A stretch of 64,000 nt of DNA from UBA4427 sp046351135 (GTDB lineage Bacteria; Myxococcota_A; UBA9160; UBA4427). Position 1 is the stretch's first letter. Every line of letters begins with the position of its first letter. The stretch covers positions 1-64,000 of the forward strand of contig JAXLZA010000016.1 of NCBI GenBank assembly GCA_046351135.1, written 5' to 3'. The notes beneath the pieces were generated by a model. That model saw only the letters and a program-made list of their open reading frames with translations. It was not told the origin of the DNA and made no database searches. Shown here in pieces: positions 1-6,905 of the stretch. Both the position numbers and the translations under genes were made by a program.

Positions 1-50
1 GGTCACGACGTCGAAGAAGGTCTTCTGCAGCTCTTCGGCGACCGGGCCGC
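1..50 (-). pseudogene. 3' fragment of a branched-chain aminotransferase gene (ilvE remnant)
   Basis: The first 50 bases match bases 3769-3818, inside the 3' part of the intact ilvE, with three mismatches (at 21, 28 and 34). On the minus strand they encode GPVAEELQKTFFDVVT; the intact gene has the same string with A for T. Upstream in the same frame the similarity stops at once, and a TGA is met at 72-70 after seven unrelated codons, so no 5' portion is attached. The fragment continues leftward out of the window. It is either a decayed partial duplication or the old 3' end of ilvE displaced by an insertion between the two copies. Confidence 0.7.
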
Positions 51-217
51 TCGGATGGGAATGGGCGATTCAAGCCCGCTTTTCCGCGCCACCGGCAAGG
101 CCATTCAGATCAACTGGCCCCGGCCGGGGGCGTGGGACCGTCTTCCTCACGCGACCGACTCGCGCGGCGCCGGTCCGCTTCGGCGCTGGTCCGAGCGGGG
201 CCGGCGGCGGGCTTTTG

Positions 218-943
218 CTATTCGCCCTCCGCATGGATCATCTTCGCCAGGGAGTGGAGGAACTTCAGCTCGCTCGGGCTCGGTCGGGCGCGACCGAAGA
301 GCCGTCGAAGCTTGGTCTTCGTCGCCTCGCGCAAGTCGCCCTCGAGGAATCCCCGCGAATCGAGGGCGCGTTCGAGGTGGTCGTAGAAGGCTTCCATTGC
401 TTTCGGATGGCTCGGTCGACGAGCGGGTCGCGCAGCGGTCGCGTCGCCGGGCTCGCGCGCGGCGAGATGGATCTCGTAGCAGAGCAGCTGGACTGCCGCG
501 GCGAGATTCAGGGACGAGATCCCACCGCCCGTCGGGATCACGGCTTGATGCGTACAGAGGTCGAGGTCGCGGTTCTCGAGGCCCGTGCGTTCGGTCCCGA
601 AGACGAGGGCGACGGGATCGTTCCCCGCGCTCTCCGCGACGAGCAGCGCGGCACATGCCCGCGGCTCGAGCTCCGGGAGCGGAAAGGTGCGCGCGCGCGC
701 CGAGCAGCCGATCACGAGCCGGCAATCGCCGACGACGTCCATGAGCTCCCCGACGACGCGGGCGCTGCGCAGGATCGGGATCGAGCCGACCGCTCGATCG
801 TCCGCCTCGGCGGAAGGAAAGATCCTCGGGCGAACCAGGCTGAGCCGGGTCAGTCCCATGGTATTCATCGCGCGCGCGACGGCGCCGATGTTGCCCGGAT
901 GAGAAGGCTCGACCAGTACGATCCGGATGTCGTCGATCGACAT
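218..943 (-). CDS. trmJ: TrmJ-like tRNA (cytidine/uridine-2'-O-)-methyltransferase, SPOUT family
   Basis: This 241-residue protein is a SPOUT-class 2'-O-methyltransferase; in bacteria the family methylates position 32 of certain tRNAs using SAM. The N-terminal motif HPGNIGAVARAMNTMG (residues 15-30), the middle motif LVFGTERTGLENRDLDLC (113-130) and the knot motif SSLNLAAAVQLLCYEI (143-158) are all present in the expected order, and the C-terminal tail resembles the TrmJ dimerisation extension. I chose the ATG at 943 because homology starts there and GAGAG lies just upstream; the frame is open further upstream, but that part is low-complexity and overlaps the divergent spacer. The gene is divergent from the spermidine-synthase-like gene. 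TrmH-type paralogues are the main alternative identity. Confidence 0.85.
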   Translation of the reverse strand: MSIDDIRIVLVEPSHPGNIGAVARAMNTMGLTRLSLVRPRIFPSAEADDRAVGSIPILRSARVVGELMDVVGDCRLVIGCSARARTFPLPELEPRACAALLVAESAGNDPVALVFGTERTGLENRDLDLCTHQAVIPTGGGISSLNLAAAVQLLCYEIHLAAREPGDATAARPARRPSHPKAMEAFYDHLERALDSRGFLEGDLREATKTKLRRLFGRARPSPSELKFLHSLAKMIHAEGE

Positions 944-1185
944 GGCTCTCTCAGCACGATGGGAAGCGACCCAGCAAGGCATGACCGCATCCCGTCGCGA
1001 TCCCACCGAGTCCCATGAGCTTGGCTTCACCGCTGGACCGAGGCAAGTCGGCGAGCGCAGCGGCGGGCTCGTCCGCGATGGCGAGCCATCTCGGACGCCT
1101 CTACCGTCGCCCTGATGCGTGGGCGGCCTTGCAGTCGGAATCGGTGGGTGAACGTGCCGCCTTCTGTCCATCCTTCGGATCGGGC

Positions 1186-1917
1186 ATGAAGCCGCGCGAG
1201 CTCATCGCGGCGGCACAGATTCCGGGCGGCGACGTGCTGCGCCTCTATCGGCGCGACGGCGATTTCATGATCGTGCTCGGCGGCAACGAGCTCATGAGCA
1301 GCCGAATGCGGAGCTCGGAAGAGGCGCTCGCCGAGAGGACGTGCGAGCGGCTGCGCCAGGATGCGCCGTCCCTGCTCGTCGGGGGTTATGGCATGGGCTT
1401 CACCCTTCGCGCGGCGTTGGCGAAGCTGGGCGCGGAAGCCCGGGTCCAGGTCGCCGAGCTCGTACCGGAAGTCATCGCCTGGGCGCGCGGGCCGATGGCG
1501 AGCCTGACGGCGGGATGTCTCGACGATCCGCGCGTCGAGGTCGTCGCGGACGATGTGGGCGCCGTGATCGCCCGCGCGCAGGGCCGATACGATGCGATCC
1601 TGCTCGACGTCGACAATGGTCCCGAGGGCCTGACGCGCGCCGGGAACGACCGGCTCTATTCGGCTTCGGGACTGGCTGCTGCCCGGGCCGCGCTCCAGCC
1701 CGGCGGGCTTCTATCGATCTGGTCGGCGTCGCCCGACGCGCAGTTCGGAGGCCGCTTGCAGGACGCTGGCTTCGAGGTCGAAGAGATCCTCGTCCGCGGA
1801 CGCGCCGCCCGAGGCCCGCGACACGTGATCTGGCTCGCCACGAACGGCGTCGGTCGTTCTCGCCGGATTCCTTCGCAGGGCGGACGGCGGGGCGCATCGA
1901 GAAGCGGGCCCTGCTGA
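1186..1917 (+). CDS. Spermidine synthase-like (SpeE-fold) protein
   Basis: A 243-residue Rossmann-fold methyltransferase-like protein of the polyamine synthase family. It begins MKPRELI and has a glycine-rich nucleotide-binding loop (LLVGGYGMGFTLRAAL, residues 63-78), an acidic motif ELVPE (91-95) that would hold the ribose, and DVDNGPEGL (141-149) near the putative active site. Relatives are annotated as spermidine synthases, but many lack the full putrescine-binding set, so the substrate is uncertain. If it is a true synthase it releases methylthioadenosine, the substrate of the salvage genes elsewhere in the window. I took the ATG at 1186, where similarity starts, although the frame is open further upstream. 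The last 20 or so residues are Arg/Ser/Gly-rich and may not be conserved. Confidence 0.7.
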   Translation: MKPRELIAAAQIPGGDVLRLYRRDGDFMIVLGGNELMSSRMRSSEEALAERTCERLRQDAPSLLVGGYGMGFTLRAALAKLGAEARVQVAELVPEVIAWARGPMASLTAGCLDDPRVEVVADDVGAVIARAQGRYDAILLDVDNGPEGLTRAGNDRLYSASGLAAARAALQPGGLLSIWSASPDAQFGGRLQDAGFEVEEILVRGRAARGPRHVIWLATNGVGRSRRIPSQGGRRGASRSGPC

Positions 1918-2212
1918 GGCCCACCGGTCGGGCAGGGGTCCACGGCCAGCAGGCTTCGCCGCCTCCAACCTCCCTGCTCGGGCGGCAGCAGAGCGGCAGG
2001 TCGGTGGTCAAGACCTGAACCGCCCGCGCTTGATCCTGCCCATCCGTTCGCACCGCGCCGCGCCTCCGCGCCGGTCTGGATCGGCGCGAATCCGTCGATT
2101 CCCGGACTTGGTCGCGGATTTCTGCCCACTCTCGGTGGACAATCCGGAGGTCCGCGGGCGCCGTCGGGGCATGACCCTGCGGACGTGGCCCCAAATCGAA
2201 GGATCCCCCACG

Positions 2213-2900
2213 ATGCGTCCGCTGGCTCGCGCTCCGCGCGCACTCGACCTCGACCGGGATCGCGCTGCTGCGTGGGCTGGAGGCGCTGAGGATGCGGCGG
2301 TCGGCTCGACTGCTGCGTTCGCAGCCCCCACGACGTTCGGCTCGAACGCCTACGAATACGTCGAAGTCGCCGACCCCTACACGGGTTCCAACAACTCCTG
2401 ATTCGCGGCCCGGGATGCCGCCGCAGCCCGCACCTATCGTGAAGTGCCCGGCCACCTCGCCACGATCGGATCGGCGGCGGAGAACCAGTTCCTCTTCAAT
2501 CTCGCCGGCGGCTCGCATCCGACGTTCACGGGCGCCTGGATCGGCGGCAAGTCGCCCGAAGGCTGGCTCGTCGGACCGCAGGCGGGACAGAGCTTCGCCT
2601 ACACGAGCTGGGGTGGATCCGAGCCCAACAACGCCGGGTACGCCTACATGAACATCGGCACCACCGGCCCCGTCGGTCTTCCCTCCGGCACCTGGGCCGA
2701 CGACTCCGGCGTGCAAGGCTTCCCGACCACGCCCCAGGATCCCGTGGTTGGCTATTTCATCGAGTACGAGGGCGCCGGAGCTCCGCCCGTACCGGGGCTC
2801 GGCGCGCGCGCAGTGGTCCTCCTCATCGCTTCGCTCCTCGTCGTGGCTTCGCTTCACCTCGGCGCGGTCGCCCGCGTGCGCCGCGCCGACTCACGCCGAA
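2213..2900 (+). pseudogene. Broken C-type-lectin-domain secreted protein with C-terminal sorting-like tail
   Basis: The frame encodes a recognisable bacterial C-type lectin fold: HLATIGSAAENQFLF, AWIGG, SWGGSEPNN, GTWADDSG and GYFIEYEG occur in family order. A TGA at 2399-2401 splits it exactly where the family has Trp (NNS-stop-FAARDAAAARTY), so one G-to-A change explains the stop. The tail VPGLG, then a hydrophobic stretch (ARAVVLLIASLLVVASLHLG), then RVRR resembles PEP-CTERM/IPTL-CTERM exosortase signals. There is no natural stop after the tail: the frame runs on antisense through the MntA and HepT genes, so the 3' end looks cut off. The N-terminus lacks a clear signal peptide apart from STAAFA, so it may be damaged too. 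Confidence 0.65.
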
Positions 2901-2901
2901 A

Positions 2902-3246
2902 TCAGGAACGCCTCGCGGTCTGCACGACGACCCGATCCCGCTCGATGATGCGCCGGAAGCCCTCGTCCGTCGTCGCCCAATCGACGACGTCGACGCGAAA
3001 CGGGAGGTCGGACTCGGCGAAGGCATCGCGGAGGGCGGCCAGAGCCGTCAGGGAGAGCGCCTCCTCGCCCAGGATCGCGAGGTCGAGATCGGAGTGCTTC
3101 TTCGCACGAAAGAGCGCTCGCGATCCGAATGCCCAGACATCCCGCTCCGAGACGACCTCGCGGAGAATGTCGCGCACGATGTTCCAGTGTTCGGGGCGAA
3201 GCTCGATCCGGGGAAATCCATCCGGTCCGAGCGCGTCAGTCGACAT
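2902..3246 (-). CDS. mntA: MntA-like nucleotidyltransferase antitoxin (MNT domain)
   Basis: This 114-residue minimal nucleotidyltransferase carries the exact GSX10DXD signature (G41, S42, D53, D55), followed by a further acidic pair in RVDVVDW (D86, D89). In characterised HepT/MntA systems the MNT protein is an adenylyltransferase that AMPylates a tyrosine on the HEPN toxin and silences it. The start was set at the ATG at 3246 (MSTDALG). It overlaps the end of the HEPN gene by 11 bases, so the two are translationally linked with the toxin first. The closely related HI0073/HI0074 pairs are usually named only as nucleotidyltransferase and substrate-binding subunit, which is the main alternative. 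Confidence 0.85.
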   Translation of the reverse strand: MSTDALGPDGFPRIELRPEHWNIVRDILREVVSERDVWAFGSRALFRAKKHSDLDLAILGEEALSLTALAALRDAFAESDLPFRVDVVDWATTDEGFRRIIERDRVVVQTARRS

Positions 3247-3664
3247 TGCGCGCCTCGAGTCGAAGGAGCAGTGCTCGAGCATCGGCGACGAAGCCCGCCA
3301 TGCCATCCAGGACCCGACGCGCCTTGACTCGATCGTAGGTGTGGGCGGTGATGTTGCGCAGCTCGCGATGCCGAAACCAGGCGTCGACGTCGTCGATGAG
3401 CCCCTTTTCCGCAGCGATCCGCAGGACGTTCCGAAAGCTCGATTCGTCGATCTCTTCGGGGCTCGCCGCTTCGGCCTCGAGCCGTCGCTTGAGCATCTTG
3501 ACGCCGATCTCGTAGACGAACTCGAAGTTCTGGATCACGCCCGCGACGAGCGTGTTCCGGACCCTCTCCGGTTGGCTCGGAAACCAGCTCGCATCGTTCA
3601 CGACTTCGAGCGCAGCCGAGAGCGAGCCGAGAGCGGCTCGCAGCGGCGTGAGATCGAGGATCAT
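3236..3664 (-). CDS. hepT: HepT-like HEPN-domain toxin (HI0074 family)
   Basis: A 142-residue all-helical HEPN protein. Near the C-terminus it has RNITAHTY (residues 103-110), which fits the RX4HXY motif of HepT ribonuclease toxins: Arg and His form the RNase site and the Tyr is the residue AMPylated by MntA. The order HEPN then MNT, with an 11-base overlap, is the standard arrangement. No Shine-Dalgarno sequence is obvious upstream of the ATG at 3664. It sits between the broken lectin gene and ilvE, inside the segment bounded by the two ilvE 3' copies. Toxicity cannot be read from sequence; some HI0074-type proteins may act only as partner subunits. Confidence 0.85.
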   Translation of the reverse strand: MILDLTPLRAALGSLSAALEVVNDASWFPSQPERVRNTLVAGVIQNFEFVYEIGVKMLKRRLEAEAASPEEIDESSFRNVLRIAAEKGLIDDVDAWFRHRELRNITAHTYDRVKARRVLDGMAGFVADARALLLRLEARNVD

Positions 3665-3723
3665 GGCCGATGTGCGACGGCGTGCTCGAACATCCGTCCT
3701 CCGGAAGCGCGAGAGAAAAGGAG

Positions 3724-4662
3724 CTACGCGATGAACGTCCGCCAGCCCGCATAGCGCGAGTCGGCGCCGGTCACGACGTCGAAGAAGGCCTTCTGGAGCT
3801 CCTCGGCGACCGGGCCGCGCCGGCCCTCACCGATCTGGCGATGATCGACCTCGCGGACCGGGGTCAGCTCGGCCGCCGTCCCGGTCAGGAAGATCTCGTC
3901 GGCGATGTAGAGATCGTCGCGGGTCAGCGTCGCCTCCGAGACCTCGAAGCCGCGGTCGCGGGCAATTGCGATGACGCAGCTCCGCGTGATGCCGTCGAGG
4001 ATGCTGTGGGTCGGTGGCGTCTTGATCTTGCCGTCGCGGACGACGAAGATGTTCTCGCCGGTGCACTCCGAGACGAGGCCCTGCGTGTCGAGCATGATCG
4101 CCTCGTCGAAGCCGTCGAGCAGCGCCTCGCGCTTGGCGAGGATCGAGTTGACGTAGTCGCCGCAGGTCTTGCCGTTGGTCATCTTCGAGTTGACGTGGTG
4201 GCGCGCAAAGGTCGAGATCTTGGCGCGGATGCCCTTCGCCATGCCCTCGTCGCCGAGATACTTGCCCCACTCCCAGGCGATCACCGCGACGCGGACCGGG
4301 TTCTCCCCGGGATGCAGCCCCATCGCGCCGTCGCCGATGAACGCGAGCGGTCGGACGTAGCCGGCCGCGAGGTGGTTGCGGACGAAGGCCTCGCAGCACG
4401 CCGCCTCGATCTCGGCCGGCGTGTACGGGATCTGCATGAGGTTGATCTTCGCGGAGTCGAAGAGGCGCCGGACGTGCTCCTTCAGGCGGAAGATCGCCGA
4501 GCGGCCGTCGACGCCCTGGTAGCAGCGGATGCCCTCGAAGACGCCGAGGCCGTAGTGGAGCGTATGGGTCAGGACGTGGACGTTCGCGTCGGCCCACTTC
4601 ACGAACTTGCCGTCGAGCCAGATCGCCTCGCCCGTCACCCGCTTCGCCGCGTTCTTCGCCAT
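3724..4662 (-). CDS. ilvE: Branched-chain amino acid aminotransferase
   Basis: A 312-residue fold-type IV PLP enzyme that transaminates branched-chain 2-oxo acids with glutamate, the last step of Val/Ile/Leu synthesis. Visible motifs are THTLHYGLGVFEGIR (32-46), the PLP-lysine region NGKTCGDYVNSILAKREA (K165 by alignment with the family), FDEAIMLD, VSECTGENIFVV and FLTGTAAELTPV. Length is normal for the family. The ATG at 4662 was chosen for the conserved MAKNAAKRVTGEAIWLDGK start and an upstream GAGGGA; an earlier in-frame start would add a nonconserved leader. It follows the receiver-DnaJ fusion gene on the same strand after 79 bases. Bases near its 3' end are duplicated at the left edge of the window. 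Confidence 0.93.
   Translation of the reverse strand: MAKNAAKRVTGEAIWLDGKFVKWADANVHVLTHTLHYGLGVFEGIRCYQGVDGRSAIFRLKEHVRRLFDSAKINLMQIPYTPAEIEAACCEAFVRNHLAAGYVRPLAFIGDGAMGLHPGENPVRVAVIAWEWGKYLGDEGMAKGIRAKISTFARHHVNSKMTNGKTCGDYVNSILAKREALLDGFDEAIMLDTQGLVSECTGENIFVVRDGKIKTPPTHSILDGITRSCVIAIARDRGFEVSEATLTRDDLYIADEIFLTGTAAELTPVREVDHRQIGEGRRGPVAEELQKAFFDVVTGADSRYAGWRTFIA
3769..3818. repeat. Right copy of an imperfect direct repeat (ilvE 3' region)
   Basis: This stretch inside ilvE is repeated at 1-50 with 47 of 50 bases identical and in the same orientation. The repeat probably extends to the ilvE stop and beyond, but the left copy runs off the window. The 3.7 kb between the copies holds trmJ, the SpeE-like gene, the broken lectin gene and hepT-mntA. 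Elements that integrate into gene 3' ends and carry a replacement end produce this layout. Confidence 0.65.
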
Positions 4663-4741
4663 CGTCCGTCGTCCCTCGTCCTGGGTCCTTGTTCCGGGGT
4701 CCTGGGTCGTACCGGGGCGGGCGGACACTCTCCGGGGCGCG

Positions 4742-6646
4742 TCAGCGCCGGAAGATCCGCTTCAACACGCCCTTGTCTTTGTCGCGACGCATGTTCATGA
4801 TCCGCAGCTCGCGCATCGCTTCGACACACTGCGGCTTGATCTCGACGGCGCGCGAAAACATCTTCTTCGCGGCGCCGGGCTTGCCCATGGCCTTGTAGAG
4901 CCGGCCGAGCAAGAGGTAGGGCTTCTCGCGGTCCTTTGCCAGCTTGACCCCTTCCCGACAGTGCTCGAGCGCCTCGCCCAGCATGATCTGGTTGTCGGGA
5001 TGGCAGAGGTAGAGGCACCAGCCGTAGTAGGAGCGGTACTCGCCCTCGCTCGGGAAGTTCTCCATCGCCCGGCCGAAGCAGATCAGGGCGCTCTCGTAGG
5101 CCCGCTGGGCCAGCAGTGCCTCGCCGCGCTGGAACTCGGTCTCGGCCTGCAGGGCGCGGCGGCCCTCGTCGACGGCCTGGGCCTCGCGGTGGCCGTGGCT
5201 GACCTGAACGGCGTAGGCCTCGCGCGCCTCGGCGCAGCCCACCGAGTCGTAGGCCTCGGAGATCCGGGCGAAGACCTGGGCCGCGAGGTGGCGCACCGAG
5301 CTGCTGGCGCCGTGGAATCGGTCGGGGTGGGTCCGCTTGGCGAGCGCCGACCAGGCGGCGCGGATCTCCTCGTCGCTCGCGCTCCGCGCGACGCCGAGGA
5401 TCTCGTAGTAGTCCTTGTTCTGCATCGCGTTGGCGAGGCTCGCGAGCTCGATGCGCTGGCGCTCCTCGCCGGCGGCGCGGTCGGACGTTCGGGCACCGCT
5501 CGGCAGCGGCCCCATCGCCGCCCGGGAGGCCTCCCGATCCCCCGCCTGCCCCTCGACCGCGAGCGCGTCGATGCACAGCAGCGCGAAGGCCAGCCGCCGG
5601 ATCGCCTCGGACGACTGCTCGAGGGTCGAGATCCGCGTCGCTCCGTCGATGCCCTGCAGCCAGGCGATCTCGGGGCCCGACAGCGTGAGATCGTCGAGCT
5701 GGGACTGGACGTCGCCGTGGGGGACGAGGAAGGCGTCGCGGTGGGCCGCGAAATAGCGATCGATCTGCTTGAGCGGATAGCGGTGGCGGACGCCGTCGAC
5801 GATCAGCTTCGAGGGATGGCCGGCGAGGCCGATCGCCGAGCCCTTCTCGACGTGGGCGCCGCGTCGGACCTCGAAGCGGCCGTCCCGCCACGAGAAGATC
5901 TCGAGGAACTTCTGGAGCGCGTGACCCTCGATCGCGTCGACGACGGCCTCTTCGCCCATGACCTCCATCGCGACGAGGATCTCGCCCTGGAGGCCTTCGC
6001 CCGTGCGCATGCGCTCGATCGACTCGTCGAGCTGGCTCTGGGTGACGAGCTCCCGCTCGACGAGATAGGTCCCGAGACACTCCGAGACGAGGTTCGAGCG
6101 GACCGAGACCGGCCAGCCGCCGCGGAACTCGATCGCCTTCTTCTTGCGCCCGTGGTCGAGGAGCAGGACGCCGTCGAGCTCGTCCCGATGGATCGCACGC
6201 ATCAGCTCGGGGACCGGGAGCTCGCGCAGGGTGCCGTGGCTCGGCGTGCGCAGGCTCGGCTCGGGTCGCGCGTCGCCCTTCTCGAGGATCGCGGCGACGC
6301 GCAGGGCGAGCTGCTCGGGGGAGATCGGCGAGGCGACGATCCCGTTCGCCGCGAGCCGCTCGGCGCGGCCGGCGAGCTCGCGCGTCACCTCGCGGGCGCT
6401 GTGGAGCAGGACCGGCAGTGTCCGGCCCACCGGCCGCTGGCGCAGCTCCGCCAGGACCTCGAAGCCGTCCTGGCGCGAGAGGTAGACGTCGAGCACGACG
6501 AGGTCGGGCGTCTGCCGCTCGATGAGCTCGAGGCAGCGGCGGCCGTCGGTCGCGAAGAGGATCTCGTGGCCGTCCGCTTCGAGGGCGGTGGCGAAGGCGC
6601 GGGCCAGGCCACGGTCTTCCTGGACACAGAGGATCGTCGAGGGCAT
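4742..6646 (-). CDS. Receiver-DUF4388-DnaJ-TPR fusion protein
   Basis: This 634-residue protein joins four modules. Residues 1-125 form a response-regulator receiver with acidic pocket E10/D11 and phospho-acceptor D53 (VVLDVYLSRQDGF). The usual lysine near the end of the domain is replaced (VASPISPEQL), so the switch may be atypical. Residues about 138-260 match DUF4388, followed by a DUF4388-associated helical stretch. Around 410-475 lies a J domain with DYYEILGV and the HPD motif (RTHPDRF). Residues about 500-620 contain TPR repeats. In the DUF4388 family such proteins are cytoplasmic regulators common in Myxococcota and relatives; the J domain implies a DnaK partner. It lies 259 bases downstream of the AsmA gene and 79 upstream of ilvE. 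The ATG at 6646 has GGGAGAG upstream. Confidence 0.85.
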   Translation of the reverse strand: MPSTILCVQEDRGLARAFATALEADGHEILFATDGRRCLELIERQTPDLVVLDVYLSRQDGFEVLAELRQRPVGRTLPVLLHSAREVTRELAGRAERLAANGIVASPISPEQLALRVAAILEKGDARPEPSLRTPSHGTLRELPVPELMRAIHRDELDGVLLLDHGRKKKAIEFRGGWPVSVRSNLVSECLGTYLVERELVTQSQLDESIERMRTGEGLQGEILVAMEVMGEEAVVDAIEGHALQKFLEIFSWRDGRFEVRRGAHVEKGSAIGLAGHPSKLIVDGVRHRYPLKQIDRYFAAHRDAFLVPHGDVQSQLDDLTLSGPEIAWLQGIDGATRISTLEQSSEAIRRLAFALLCIDALAVEGQAGDREASRAAMGPLPSGARTSDRAAGEERQRIELASLANAMQNKDYYEILGVARSASDEEIRAAWSALAKRTHPDRFHGASSSVRHLAAQVFARISEAYDSVGCAEAREAYAVQVSHGHREAQAVDEGRRALQAETEFQRGEALLAQRAYESALICFGRAMENFPSEGEYRSYYGWCLYLCHPDNQIMLGEALEHCREGVKLAKDREKPYLLLGRLYKAMGKPGAAKKMFSRAVEIKPQCVEAMRELRIMNMRRDKDKGVLKRIFRR

Positions 6647-6726
6647 CGAGGGCGCTCTCCCTCTCCCCCTATCGGACCCGGCCGCGTCCGCCTGAGCGCG
6701 GAGATCCGCGCCTGCGAACGGCTTGC

Positions 6727-6905
6727 CTACCGGCTGCCAGCCGCATCCCCCGCCGCGTCGGGCACCGGCGGGACCGCGGCCTCGCCCGCCGCCGGCGCGC
6801 CGTCCGTCGGCGCCGGTGCGGTCGGCCCGGGCAGCGCCGCCTCGGGCGTCGACTCGGACGTTGAGTCGGGCGTCGACTCCGCCGGTGCCTCCGGCGATTG
6901 CGCGG
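6727..6905 (-). other. Alternate-frame Pro/Ala/Thr-rich continuation of the AsmA C-terminus
   Basis: Immediately after the AsmA stop, another minus-strand frame stays open to a TAG at 6729-6727 and encodes a tail such as SPEAPAESTPDSTSESTPEA, with the same composition as the AsmA C-terminal tail. This looks like a continuation after a shifted frame, from either an indel or a sequencing error. Alternatively the GC-rich repetitive DNA simply drifts. There is no separate start codon with a ribosome binding site. Confidence 0.35.

Noticed and set aside
2902..3754. Plus-strand frame continuing the lectin gene antisense to mntA and hepT
   Set aside because: It has no motifs, and both minus-strand genes have strong family signatures; the extension is a product of GC-rich composition.
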